Of a stretch of 64,000 bases of DNA, positions 1-12,563 are shown piece after piece. This stretch comes from Climacium dendroides (Eukaryota; Streptophyta; Bryopsida; Hypnales; Climaciaceae), in assembly GCA_950106755.1 (NCBI GenBank), contig OX467092.1, positions 10,230,001-10,294,000 on the forward strand, written 5' to 3'. Under the pieces are notes generated by a model, which was not told the origin of the DNA, ran no database searches, and was given only the letters and a program-made list of their open reading frames with translations. The position numbers and the translations under genes were made by a program. Each line of letters begins with the position of its first letter. Within the stretch, counting starts at the first letter, position 1.

Positions 1-1300
1 TTATTCTGACATCAGGGATGGACGCGGTTTGGAGATTTTGTGGGAAAATGGAAGTTTAGGGAGCTATTACTCCTTCAGACATCAGGATTATTCTGTGAAG
101 AGAACACTTTTTCGCTGCATTTCTTCTGGAAGACTTCCAGCAAGCGCCTAGTCATGACTGCAGGTGGATTGAAGTCTGTTACTTGCAGACAGCGTAACGC
201 CACTGTGGCTGAGATTCTGGATCTTTTGGGAGACACGTGTTGGAGTTTGTAAGGTACAAGGCGCTGGTGTTGAGCCCTAAACTGGTGAAGAAGTGCACAA
301 GCTGCTGGTGCTACAGCCCAACTGCGATTTATGGTGGGTGCTCGAGTTCCATACCAGGTTCGGAGCTGCTCTAGAAACCTTAATCGATTTTTGATAACTC
401 GACGATTTTCCTGGTCGATAGTATCGAGTTTACTAGCAATGAAGGGCATCTCTATGCCGTCATCATGTGTTTTTTCTTTTCTTGAGTGCAAGTAGGGTAG
501 TGTTTGAAATTCCCATGTCTCAAACCAGGAATGTGCTTTATATGTAACAAACTCCAGAAAGGAAAAAATTGCAGGTGTACCAATGTGCTGCAGTCTGACT
601 GAATGGTTAGACTGCTTGTATCAACAGAATAGGCAGTAAAGTGATCTACTTCTCGTGTATACTTTGATTTCACTGATAGTCACGTCTCGTATTTGCTGGC
701 GAGTTTCCCCACAGGTCAACTTAACTCCAGAAACTAATTTAGAGGATACTCTTTTCGTCGTTTCAAGCATTTTAGCATTTGTAGGAGTGTGATTTGGGGG
801 AGATGCGAAAAGTTGTAGAGAGATCTTTGGGTATGTTAACTTTTAGTAATGTAAGAATTTCATATGCAATTTCAAATGGGGAGGTTGTAGATCACAGTAA
901 TGGACAGTAGACTATCCATTTCCTTATATTACTGCATAGACATTTACCCAGTGATGATTACTGCAGTCGCAGGTAAGTCCAACCAATCGTCCGAAAAGAT
1001 ATATACAGTGTACTCACTCAATCAACAGGTGCTCAGTAACACGAGATCCAATGCTTCGTGAATGGTGTTCATCTATTGGTAACTTACACAAATATATGGT
1101 GCTTGAATTAGTCAGCCTCAGATATATAAAATAAGCAGGATACTAAATCCTGCCTGTTGGGCCTATTTCGTGGGCAGGGTTTAAAGTCCCCCAATAAAAT
1201 AATGTATCCTATAAGTAACAAGTAGCTACACAACAGGAGACTCTCTCCATATAGGATCGACTTGTTTTTTTAGTTGGACCAACCTACTCACTCCCTCACA
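1..1300. other. Unassigned moderate-GC stretch
   Basis: This stretch is visibly less AT-rich than the DNA that follows, which suggests the flank (UTR or intron) of a gene lying left of the window. A minus-strand open frame at 75-491 (138 codons) has no recognisable domain, and I found no splice-supported exon chain. I see nothing that I can name as a gene. Confidence 0.3.
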
Positions 1301-1349
1301 TTCCTTTGAGGGGTAGATTTTGTTAATGCAAAGTTCCTCTCCTTTTATC

Positions 1350-2208
1350 TTAAGCCAATAATCCTTTTTTCAAGCTTCTAGGAATTTTCTTTAAATTGAA
1401 CAAAAAGTGAACATTTTGATAAGTTGTATCAATTTTTAATAAATTGTAATTATACATATTCAAACTAGATATGTTGGAGATTACATAGGAAAAGAAAACA
1501 CAATAATATCACTTACGTATTGAAAGATTATAATGTTTGATTATGAGGGTCTTAAAACTTTAGAAGCGATTTGAACTCTTTTAATCCTCTTTTCACATGT
1601 CAAATCTAAAAAGTTGGTCACCAAAACAATATGAAGATAAAGAGCTTAACCCATAAATGTCGCAGCAGAGTTTTTTGTTTGATGAATGACAAGGAATTCT
1701 CTTGTGTAGGATTGAAATGCAACTATTCATCCTCTGAATTAGGGATGGAAAGGGGAAATCTTCTACAGTAGTTTGATTCCCAATGAATATTTTTGATTTT
1801 TTCAAACTAGATGATGTCACACGGTTCTAAAAGAGCTAATTTCCATGGTCACCAACTCGGCGTTTAAGGGTTGATATGCATAACCCCAATCAATTTGTGG
1901 CTTTTCAAAATCTACTCTATAATTTTTTTTAAATAATTTCTAATGTGATTTTCTCTCCAAGTTCTAGTGTAATTGAGGCACATCTCTAAGAACCCCTAAT
2001 ACTTAATATGGAAAGTCAAGATTGCTATGGATACCTTTGTACAAAATCTTGAAATAAAAAATCATAATGAATCATTTTCAAAATCAGATTCTTGATGCTA
2101 AACCTAGACTTCAAAAAAAATTTCAAAAATAGCAACTTGGTTAGGTTTTATTTAACTTCAAAGTATTATCAACATCCAAATTGGGTGTCTTGGGCATTTA
2201 GGGGTTCA
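1350..2208. mobile_element. TTAA-flanked MITE-like element, copy 1 (diverged)
   Basis: This is one of three direct copies of a dispersed repeat; the others are at 12564-13205 and 38698-39354. The left end reads TTAAGCC and the right end reads GCATTTAGGGGTTCA, where the final TTAA has changed to TTCA. The copies share long stretches, for example around 1380-1620 and 12610-12830. There is no coding capacity. This copy is about 200 bp longer than its siblings, so it probably carries an internal insertion. Confidence 0.55.
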
Positions 2209-4650
2209 AGGGTTTGCAACATGATATTGAACTTTACAACCTCTAAAGTAATATGGTTGGATTCGGTTGCTTATTTATGTAGAACCTCTCTTTGTGTATC
2301 TTCTTTTATTGCATAATTTGCAATAACAAAGTTTGTAGACAATAGGTGGGCTTGCACATGATTCAAGATGGAAAGTTGAATTAAATGTTTACAATATTTG
2401 TGGCTTCTCTAAATGCATAAACCTCTCTTAATATGTAGTCTTGATACCATGTATTAGGAGAAGTTTGACTTGTATTACATTAGGGAAAGCCATTGCATTA
2501 ATGACATTTGGAACCAATTGTATCTAGCCAAGGGAAGAACTAGACAATCGATATTACCTTTAATAAGAGGTTATTACTTTATAGAGGTTCCAAAATCAAA
2601 ATTGGTTTCCCGTCCTCCATTATGATCTTACATGCTTGCATTTGAGAGAAGTGAAAACTATTTCCTAGGACCAAGTAATACTAATTTACTATTTACACTA
2701 TTTTAAATTAATGCCAACTAAAGTAGTTTTGCACCAATAATATTGATACGTAGTATATTATAATATTAATTTTTATAAGTGACTACTTTTGAGCCCATGC
2801 TACTATAGTAATACTATTTTGCAAATTTATCCAAGAATATTAATATGCAGTAATGGTGGTTTTGTAGGTGACTAATTTTGAGCCCATGCTATTGTAGTAA
2901 GATAAATTTCTGTAAAATAGGGTGATCCATTCTAATCCCTTTGATTCTTGCACATTTTGACTCATTGGATATATGGTTTTTCTTTTGCAAATGTGTGACA
3001 AGTTTGAGAAAATACTATTTTAGTCACTTCATTTTTTAAAGAAAAGAAATGTTTTATATGTAATTAAAGCAATAACATATAGTTTCCCATTGATGTCCCT
3101 AAATACTAATAATCTTGTCCATTTGAAAGCTTATGTGATATTCTTATTCCCCATGTGGTTGTAATGATCATCCAATAGTGTACCTTTAGAGTGATAAATA
3201 ATGAATGTATGATTTTTTCCATTTGTATTAACTACATATTATTGTTCAATGAATACTTAAACCATTCACTTTTTTTAACCCAATCCCAACCCTATCAACC
3301 CCAAGTCTACACCCCTAAGTTTGCAAAGATAGCACATTCTAGCATTAATTGAAGAAAAGTGTGAAATTTTGGAAATTACATTTCTTGTAAACAGTTTTGA
3401 TGAGCTAATTAATAAAGATCAATTCATTGTCATCAATGCACTCTAAACTTTATAGAATTTTTCAATTGAAAGAATTTTGTAGATTAAAGTTCATACTTTG
3501 TTTTTTTTCTAATTTATAACTATGCTACATAAGCTTGCTATGATTATGTATATTATAGCAAAATTTAAATTCAATATGATTGTGTATATTATAACAAAAC
3601 TTAAAATTATCGAAGTACTTATGATATTCATAGTGAGCTTATTTGGCATGCTCATAATTCTTATAATAATGAAGATTGGAACTTCAATTTTAATTGAGTA
3701 TATCTCCATTTCAAAACCATTTTTAATGATTCAAATTGTAGGATGTGATGATGGATGAGAATCTTCAAGTAAGTTTGATAATGAAATCCAAATATAGAAT
3801 TCAAATTGCACCTTATAGATTCCACCATCAAAACAAAGTTTTGTGATTGGTCAAGGTATTATTCACCCTTCAAAATTCTTCTATTTATACTCTAGACAAT
3901 CTCCAAATTGGTTTGAAAACTGAAATTCCTAGGAAGGGGTACAAGACTAAGAGTGCACAAAAAGTTTATTCTAAAAACTAATAGATTGTAATCGAGATTG
4001 TAATCGAGATTGTAATCGAGATTGTAATCAAGATTGTAATTTGCAATAGCCCAAGAACTAATATCTAGGTGTGCTACTATCAAGGATATTTTTCATGTTT
4101 GTATTGTGGATTGGGTCCTTGGAAGAAAAAAAGAGCCATTGTGCTAGACATAGAGGTGGTGCAAAACCAAAGCAACATGCGCAAGTCTTGGCAATAAGCT
4201 ATCAAATAGATTTGTACCCAAGACAAACTAGATGAATACTATAATATTTCATGAGCTTTGGATTAGATATTAACCTTGAAACAATATAGAGGCCAAAAAG
4301 TGATAGATAGATGATTCTTAAGATTATCATAGAAACAAAATAATGTACTTATTTGTTCAAAAATCAAATAATTTTTGACAAAGTAAATTGGTAATAGGAC
4401 TTGTCTTTTTATGATGGGCAAGAAAGGTTTGCAATTGAATGGCAATAAAGTTTGCAATTCATTTCTAATTGAGTTCTTCATATATCCTTTTAACGTGTTA
4501 TTCGAGGAAATGGGTGGATTAAATTCAAAATAAACAATAATGCTCTTTTTACTTTCATTAATCCTGTAACATTGCAACAACCAATTATTGATTGATGGAT
4601 GATTTTGTGAGGGTCTACAAGATGAAAAACTGTAATTTTTCATCAAATTT
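2209..4650. other. AT-rich spacer without a gene
   Basis: No exon with plausible splice sites or codon usage was found. A segment around 2775-2820 recurs at 2868-2912 (shared core TTTTGAGCCCATGCTA), a short tandem duplication of about 95 bp. Small open frames here, such as the overlapping frames near 3510-3758, are AT-rich accidents on both strands. Confidence 0.5.
3983..4040. repeat. 12-bp minisatellite (AGATTGTAATCG, 4.8 units)
   Basis: Units of AGATTGTAATCG start at 3983, 3995 and 4007. A one-base variant starts at 4019 and a partial unit at 4031. It lies in non-coding spacer. Confidence 0.9.
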
Positions 4651-5940
4651 TTATTGTAGGAGGTGCTTGAATATATAGATCACAATGTAGTTAAAAATGA
4701 CATCTTTAACTAGCATAGTCCCAAAGTTAGTTTTTCATCAAAAAACACTCAAAACTACCAATTCTATTGCAAAGAAAAAACAAGTTTTTCAATAGCTAAC
4801 TATAGGATATTATAGTAACTAGTGTAAAAATGTATATAAGAACTTTTTGAAATTTTAACTACACAAATTTGAAAGTATTTGCATTTATTTGGAGAAAACT
4901 CTTTTTTTTTGCGTCTTGTATGACTAGATTTTGAGGCTTTGAATCTTCTTAGCTTAAAACTTTGGCATTACAAATTTTAAATTTTTGATTTTTTATGTTA
5001 AATAATTGAGTTGAAATTCTAGAAAAAAAATTCAATTTTTTTTTTTATTCTTAAAATTTTTTTTTACCTAAAAGCAGGTATGAGATAGAAGGAAAAAATT
5101 AATCTGGTTGATAGCTATAAGATGAAATTAAATACACTAATCTCAATGGCAAGATTGTTCTAGCAAGTAAATCAAACCTCATGGAAATCTTTTTTTTTAA
5201 CTCCTAAAGTTCTTTGACTATGTTTCATCAAAAAAACATTCAAAATGGGCCATTTTAATGGCAAAGGGTCTCCTAAAATGAAAAATAAAATCTTGTTGCA
5301 TTGTACTATAAGATCTAGTAGTAGACTACTTCATTGTATTTTAATTTTAAAATGGGAGGTTTTGACCCTACAAATTGAGAGATTATAGTGTTTGAAGTTG
5401 AAAAAAATGTTTTGAGGGTCATCCAAATTTTAGGTAGGACTAGTTTGGGGAGGCTTTTACACAAGTTAATTTCACTTTTTTTCTTGATTTTTTTTCATTA
5501 TTTTTGTGACAAAGTTCGCTACATATTCAAAATATTTATAACATCTCAAATTGGGGAACATGTACCAAAAAATTCCAATTGGGAACTAGCTTCAAGAAAA
5601 GTCTCATACAAAGCTCTTTTTCCAACAATATATGGCTTGCACATACAATAATCTCTTCAAAATGTGAATGGTGGAGTTCTTGATTTTAGCTAGCCCTAGA
5701 GGTGGAAAAAAATTGCCCCAAATATCAAGCTTTGGCAAGCTTGATCAATCTATGTCTAAGTTGAAGTAAAAGGTAGTTGGACATATTGGGCCTAGTGTGG
5801 GAGTAGGCTAAATCAGGGTTAGCTAAGCCCAATTCATCATGAATCTTTGACAATGGATGACTTTCTCTTTGAATTTGAAGATGTTCCCCTATCAATCCAT
5901 GAAATATAATTTACTTGGGGGGATGCACTCCCCTTTTTAT
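4651..5940. repeat. Dispersed repeat remnants related to the 40.5 kb element
   Basis: Short blocks here, around 4725-4790 and 5195-5270 (with TTTGACTATG followed by 'TTCATCAAAAAA'-type sequence), resemble the beginning of the element at 40535-41469. There is no gene. Boundaries are not resolvable by eye. Confidence 0.35.
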
Positions 5941-5984
5941 TTATTTCAATGTATGATTATTTATTTAAAAAATTATATGAAGAT

Positions 5985-6205
5985 TTTTTGAAATTCTTGC
6001 TTTGCATTCTATCTAATACATTAAAATTCTAATGGTAAATGCGTAGCATAGCAAGTACCAACCGCTAGTCATACTACTAAAATCATAACTCCCTCTGTAA
6101 TATCACAAATGCTACCATTAATACTAGAGGCTCGTGCTTGCTATGCTACGCATTCATTGTATCACATATTACTAAAATTTTGATATATTTGAATAGAATG
6201 CATGA
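5985..6205. mobile_element. Inverted-repeat element ending in a GCGTAGCATAGCAAG motif
   Basis: Two arms of roughly 85 bp face each other. The left arm contains ATGCGTAGCATAGCAAGTAC (6037-6058 region). The right arm contains its reverse complement, GCTTGCTATGCTACGCAT (6131-6152 region). Each arm continues outward into an AT-rich segment about an rATTCTAT block. Related single ends occur at 6875-6920 and, inverted, at 62893-62930, so this is the terminal region of a dispersed family. Confidence 0.55.
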
Positions 6206-6502
6206 TAATGATTTCAATAAGTCTTTAAAATAATTATTTTAAATATTTTTTTAAAATATTTTCAATCATGCATACATAGAAATCGTATTTTCACACAATG
6301 TGATATTACAAAAATAGAGTAGCAATAGCACTTCTATAATATCATTTTTTACAAAGGGTGATATTATAAAAATAATATAGTTATTGCAATTAAGGTGATA
6401 TTAAAGAGGATCCATAGAATGATATTATAGAAGTAGCAATTCCATTGCTTCTCTTGGCTTTACACTTCTTTGCACTTCTATGATTTTGTGAGCTTTGAGC
6501 TT

Positions 6503-6950
6503 TCAAGATTTCAATTTTTTATTGCTACTATCAAATGATTTTGAGAAATTTATTAGATTGAAGCGATTTTGGATTCCACAACAATTAAGTTGTTCACAAA
6601 GTTTTTGAGATTTATGAGTTTTTCTTTTCAATTCTTCAATTTGGGTTGCCATTTTTAGTAACAATGGAGTCAAATTCCTAATGCATTCCAATGTATGTGT
6701 ATCTTTTATACTATTTACCATTGCATATGATTCATTCATCGTTCAATAAATTTCTATTGTACATTTCAATATATTCTTACTTATAAAAAAAATTATACAA
6801 AGGTTTTAGTCATTTTTATCAGAAGATTTATTGAAATTTTTGTTCTTCTATCTAATACATAAAAATTCTTATAAAATTCTAATGATGAATGTGTAGCATA
6901 ACAAGTGCCAACTGCTAATATTATATAAAAAAATTTGTCTAAAAAATGAA
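6503..6950. other. AT-rich spacer with a further copy of the GCGTAGCATA-type end
   Basis: Positions 6830-6920 repeat the left arm of the 5985-6205 element in diverged form (GTGTAGCATAACAAGTGCCA). A 78-codon minus-strand frame at 6503-6739 has no supporting splice or domain evidence. Confidence 0.35.
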
Positions 6951-7250
6951 CAAAAAATTCCTAAAAATAACTCTCTATTGAAAGCTCATTTTGAGTTGAA
7001 TATTGATGCAATGGTCATCTAAATGTGTTCTCTAAAAATATTTGAGTTCAAAAAAACATGCTATTTTAGTGCATTTTTAACCTCTTCTAAAAATCATTCC
7101 ATATTTTATTTGAGTTTGAAATTTTGGGAGTAGAATCCTATAGTCATTAGTAAACAATGCTCAAAATTTTGAAGTTAAAATTATAGTTTATTAGAAACTA
7201 CTTGTTCACATGTGGTTTGTTATAGTAGAACTAAGTGCAGCCCTTGAGAT
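6950..7250 (+). repeat. Dispersed repeat, inverted partner at 63340-63665
   Basis: The sequence from about 6950 to 7245 reappears as its reverse complement at 63340-63665. Matching blocks include the region around 7145-7165 against 63435-63455 and the end near 7205-7240 against 63345-63385. The repeat is non-coding and diverged by many substitutions. Confidence 0.6.
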
Positions 7251-7424
7251 AATGTAAAAAAAATTAGCATTAAAATTCAAAGAAATCAAAATATTAGGCA
7301 ACTATCTCACATAGCTTTTGAAGCCACTTCCTTGGTGTATACAGAATTGTGAAGAGAAGATCTTTGTACAAGTAGAATACTAGTAGGTAAAACAACCCAT
7401 GTAGAATATGTAAATTCGAGTTAT

Positions 7425-7865
7425 TAGGAACTTAATTGCTCATAGTTAAATGAAAAGTAGAAATTGTGTTCAAATTAAAATTTTAGGCCTCATTTTAGCA
7501 TAATAGAATGACTTTTTTTAGAAAACTATGGACTAAAAGAAGTTGAAAAATTAATCTAATTTTTATCTCAAAAAACACATTTGAGATTTTGAGTCTCCAA
7601 TAAAAAAATTATTGACACATTTTAGAGAGGGGTTGGAAGGAACATTTTCTTTAACATTTTCAAACATCCTCTCTAAATTTTTTTCACAACTTTTTTTGGA
7701 GGCTCTAAATTACAAGATGGTTGTTAGAGATGAAATTTAGATTTATTTTTCAACTTTTTTTAGTTTAAATTTTTTTGGAAAAAGTTATTCTACTATGCCA
7801 AATGGGGTTTGAATTTCTACTTTGAATACAATTCCTAGGTTTTGACAATGAGTAGTTGAGAACTT
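7425..7865. mobile_element. Foldback element of about 430 bp
   Basis: The left arm (about 7430-7590) and right arm (about 7700-7865) are imperfect inverted repeats. Cores around TAGCATAATAGAATGACTTT on the left match the reverse complement of the region near 7780-7800 on the right. A related sequence without the full symmetry lies at 28880-29160. There is no coding potential. Confidence 0.5.
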
Positions 7866-9200
7866 TCCACCCTTCATTCCATGATTGTCAATGAAGTAAT
7901 CTCTTCACTTTGTCATAAAAAATTTTCTTGATGGTAGATTGTCAAATGACAAATTGGTATTGGACTCAATGAATTATTTGGGCATTTGAATTTGTAAATT
8001 CAAATGTTGCAATTAGGAGTAACCTTTGTGATAGGCCAACAAAAGCCATAGAATAATTGCCTCCTTACCATGAATTTATGAGTGTAGAAAAACGTTAGAT
8101 AAGTATCTTGGTCTAAACCAAGGGCAAGAGGCTATCTAAGCTCTTTCATGCATTGCCATGCAAATTTTTTCTTGAGTGTAAATAATCTTGCACATATTAG
8201 TCTCTATTCATGAAAAATGACATTTTTTCTATTGTAAAAGAATTTGGTAGAACGGCAACGAAGCTAGTATATAAGCATAGAACGAAAGTGTGGAGTAGGG
8301 AATTTTAGGATTTAGAGGAGGGCCTTTTAGAAAATGGCAAATTTGTATCTCTTTTTTTGGATTTATTTGGCAGTTTAGTGATTGAGGATTTAGGAAAGTA
8401 CAACGTTGGAACCCTAAATGGTGGATGTAAGACTATGTGGTTTAGGACCTATAACTATGGTATAGGATTTGCTTGCAAAATCCCTTACTACCTATACATG
8501 ATCTATAATTGTGCGTTTGTAACCATGACCCTATTTCCATGGACCTAAGTTTGTGTAACTTTGAGACTTTTTGTCACATACTCACATTCCTATTTCTTTG
8601 AGGTGTTTGAAGTACCTTAGTGAGCAAGGGAGACCTTGGTAGTGACTTCTCAAGCCTTGCAAAAGTTTAAGAAGGGAGAAATGAGTGACTTCTTAATAAA
8701 CAGTGGAAGCTCCGCCCCATGTTACCAAGTGACATGCCTGGTGTCATATGTAGAGTGTGTATTAACAATCTTGGGACTAGAATTTAGTAACTTGAGTTGG
8801 AAGTGGGAACTAATGCTTTGGTTGTATAGCATGTGCAATGTTAATGAGCTGAGATTCAAGTGATATTGGAAGTGAATCATGATAAGTCCATTAAGTTGTG
8901 AAGGCTATTTGGGGTTGTAAGGTGTTACTAGGGTCATAAATGACTTTATTCGTTAAAATGAGACAATCTGCACATTTTGAGACTACAACTCTAAAACAGT
9001 TGTCGAGTCGAGGATAAGATGAGCCTGCAACCTTTGGGAAATCAAAGTTTTATATAGCAAGGTTTTTTTTTTAACATGGTTAGGCCTTGGGCGGTGAGGG
9101 GTTAATCCATAGTTGTAGGAATCTTAATCCATAGAACTATGAATCCTACACCTTCACAGCTCTAAACCATGGAACCAGGCCCTGTGGTTCCATTTTTCTA
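7866..9200. other. Spacer without a recognised gene
   Basis: Base composition is slightly higher in GC around 8350-9200. Open frames of 63-75 codons exist on the plus strand (8357-8548, 8636-8863) but show no domain or splice context. I do not call a gene here. Confidence 0.35.
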
Positions 9201-9239
9201 ATATACACTATAGACCCTAAATCCTAAACCACTTTTTTC

Positions 9240-9510
9240 TTTTTCAACATGCACTCTAATCTATATTCATCCATTTCATCCAAATACTTCCATCCATTTT
9301 TTCCATCCAATATCATCTATTTCACCCTAAACCACTTTCATCCATTTTACACATCTACTTTCATTCATTTCTTCCACCCATTTTCCCCCCAAAAGCTTAT
9401 ACATTTTTGTATGACCTCTCATCTTCTCTTCCCTAAAATTTCATCTATTTTAGAGCTAAAATTTCATCCATTTTTTCTAAGCACCTTTATCTAATTTCCA
9501 TCCATCTTCC
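9240..9510. repeat. Low-complexity TTCATCCATTT-rich tract
   Basis: The motif (T)TCATCCATTT recurs about a dozen times with irregular spacing. The 81-codon plus-strand frame across it is compositional and should not be taken as a gene. Confidence 0.7.
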
Positions 9511-9775
9511 AAAAAATCTATCAAAAAATTTCACAATAGCCAAACCCCACTCACAAATCATGCTTCGTGTTTGCCACTCCACGCTCCACGCTCATGTACC
9601 AACATTCTCCAAATTGCCCCAAATAGCTATGTTGTCAAAAACATTGTTTGGTCCTTTATGCTTGTTCAAATTGTTCAATTTGATTTCAAAAATGAATCTA
9701 ATATGTTACTTTCTCTAAAAGATGCAATGATTGCCTACAAAACAAAAAAGAGGATTGCTAGCATGCACTACAAGG

Positions 9776-9840
9776 GAATGCTATCATTTTTTGTCAATTC
9801 AGACATTGTCTAACAATTTGGACATTGTTTTCTTGTAGTG
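9776..9840. mobile_element. 65-bp CACTA-like mini element with ATG target duplication
   Basis: The element begins CACTACAAG and ends with its perfect complement CTTGTAGTG. It is flanked on both sides by ATG (9773-9775 and 9841-9843). The 3-bp duplication and CACTA termini fit the En/Spm (CACTA) superfamily. At 65 bp it is extremely short and could be an internally deleted derivative. Confidence 0.6.
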
Positions 9841-9849
9841 ATGTGAGCC

Positions 9850-10100
9850 TAGGATCTTGAGTCCATGAGCTTAGGAGTCTAGGCACCTATGTGATAAGCA
9901 CCTTCCATGGTTATAGGGCACCTATGTTATAAACACCTTCTATTGTTATATGATACCTATGTTATAAGTATCTATATTGTAGATACCTATGTTGTAGACA
10001 CCTTTTTAGATTATAAGGTATCTATATCATAAATTTGTATGTTATAAGCACCTTAAATGGTTGTAGAGTACTTACTTACACCTAGGCTCAAGGCTCATAG
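9850..10100. repeat. Degenerate tandem repeat (CACCTATGTTATAAGCACCT type)
   Basis: Words such as CACCTATGT, TTATAAGCACCTT and GGTTATAGG recur at 20-45 bp spacing through this stretch. It is non-coding. Confidence 0.6.
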
Positions 10101-12560
10101 GCTCACATTTCTAAGCTCATTCACTAGCGTTGTTGAACAAAAAGGTTACTATAACTTTCACATCACTAAATAAATTCAAAATAATAGAGTGAATGAAAGC
10201 TTTTTATGTAGGCATAATCTTTGAGAGATGATTTTTAAAAATTTTCATTTCAAGTGTTTTGTTTTGTTTGACTAACTTATTGCATTTTGGACTTAGAGCA
10301 TCAATCACAATAAAAATTATATTATCATTAATCTAATGTATTTTTCTATTTTCAAAAAATATTTCAAAAAATCATATCAAAAATTGAGGTCACACAAGCT
10401 ATTTGATATGACCTCAATTTTTAACACAAGTTATTTGAGCTCTTGTGATTTTGAATAGGACTTTGGGACTTTAAGGGGTTAGATTCCTTGTTGCAAATTT
10501 GAATTATAAAAATGATCTTTTTGAATTTGATACAAACTAATTAAATGAAGTTTATCGATTCCATTTTAACCTTAAATTTGAAAATTTGAAGAAGTCCTAA
10601 AATTTAATATTTTATTGTAATTTGAACTTTAGGCCTATTACCATGAAGTGTTGATTTTCTAGTTTTTGAAATAAATAATAAACATTTTTATACCATAATG
10701 TTCTAAAATATTGTATACACCTATAGAAAAAAAATTTAGAATTCTTGAGCATATTTTGTATTTGATATTTTTTTTACTTTTTAATCAAAATTTGTAGTGA
10801 ATTAAATTTTTTTTTTTAAATTTAATTTTTTTATGGCTTATTGATCAAAAACATGTTTTATATCTTTGAAAAAAGTTCAATAATATATATATGTAGTTGC
10901 AAAATTGGAGCATATAAAGAGAAGAACTTTCAAATTTGGAAAAAATAGTCTTAGACAAATCCTTTTAGAGTTAACAATTGCCCTTTTTTTTATTAGATGC
11001 AAAATATGCCAATGATAATGTATGTTCTATATATTACCAAAAGTCCTCAAATTTCAAGTTCACACAAGCAAATTCACATACATGATTGTAAACATTAAAT
11101 TCAAAGCATAATGTAGATAAAATAAAATTGTGAAATGGGAAGCAATAAATTTATTAAAATAATACGTATAATAATGTTTTATACACTTATAGAGATTTAA
11201 ATAAATTTTGGTATTCAATAAGAAGGAAAAATAATTGAAGCTTTTCTATACATTCATATAGTTTTGAAGATCCATTTGGACACAAATAGTGATAGAAGAG
11301 AAGGTTTTTTTCAAAACATTTGAAATCCTATTAATTTCTTTGCTTGTGTGTCATATTAATTTAATCTCCTTTTCAAAATTGTTCATGGATGTTCAATGTG
11401 ATTGAGTGGGCCATGATAAGAGACTAGAAGGTTGAATAGAAAACCACCAATTTATAATATAAGACGTGTGTATAGGTGCATTATCATGTTGAAAGATGAC
11501 TTTTAATGCATCTAAATTAAACTTCTAAATTATATTATTGAAGGATTTTTCCAATTTTTTTTGATAACCATGCTAATTGAAGAAATCTTCAATTTTGTAT
11601 ATCATATTAGGCTCATGTATATATAGATGTACATCCCCATACCATCACCAAACCACTACCATGTAGTTGTTGAAATACTAGTTTACTCTCAAAATTCATC
11701 TTCATCATGAATCCAATACCAAACTCTACTATTAGAGAAAAATCTATTAATTTTAATTAGACTCAGTGTGAAAATATCACATGATTCCAATAATCGATAG
11801 TCTATTACTAATACTTTTTCACAAATTCTAAGCAAACCTTACCATTATACCTTGAGAGATGTAGTTTCTTTTCTTTTATGCATGAATATAAACCTATTCT
11901 ATAAAGTGCATGGCATACAATAACATCACTTCTATTCTAAATACTTTCCACACTTATTTTGCAAAGTCCTTTGTGTTACCTACCTTTCCTCTAGTCAAAT
12001 TGATTACAATGAACTATTCCATTCCGTTTATCATTTTATGTGGTCTACCTCCAACTAAGACTTTTGCTTCCAAAAAATGCTTCTTGTGGAGCCTCTATAT
12101 GCTGGAGTTACTAACATTTAATGTCTTTGTTACATCTCTTATACTAGAATCTTTCTCAAAAATACAAAAAAATACATATTTTTGTTTTCCCTTTGACAAT
12201 TGTCTCATCATCTTTCCTTACAAGGTTGAGTACAAATAAAAAAACACTAATGGTTACACACAAAATAAAATAGATATGAAACAATTGACGATGATCTAGA
12301 TCAATCTACACTTTCCATTTTTTTGTACATGAGGTCACTCCCATAGGTCTTCAAATTGTCCTAATGAAAAAAATGAACAAAAAGAATTGATCTGAGTACA
12401 TGTAGAAAGAGACAAGTGGTCAACCTTGTCACTAGTAGAAAGCTTACTGAAGTAAAATTGTAATAAAACTTGTCCATTGTCAATCCAAAATATTATCACA
12501 ATTTGGTGACTCACCAAACTTTCAAATTAGAATTATAAGGGCAATTTTGAAGGTCACTAT
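10101..12560. other. Very AT-rich spacer without a gene
   Basis: No exon-like segment was found. The 109-codon plus-strand frame at 11910-12239 is AT-rich and has no recognisable domain, and its neighbours give no splice support. Confidence 0.45.
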
Positions 12561-12563
12561 AGC

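Noticed and set aside
75..491. 138-codon minus-strand frame at the left edge
   Set aside because: It has no domain, no partner exons and no resemblance to a protein family I know.
3983..4040. Regular short repeats resembling a CRISPR array
   Set aside because: The units are directly adjacent without spacers and the genome is eukaryotic; this is a minisatellite.
9195..9230. CCCTAAA-like words suggesting interstitial telomeric repeat
   Set aside because: The words are isolated and imperfect; there is no tandem run.
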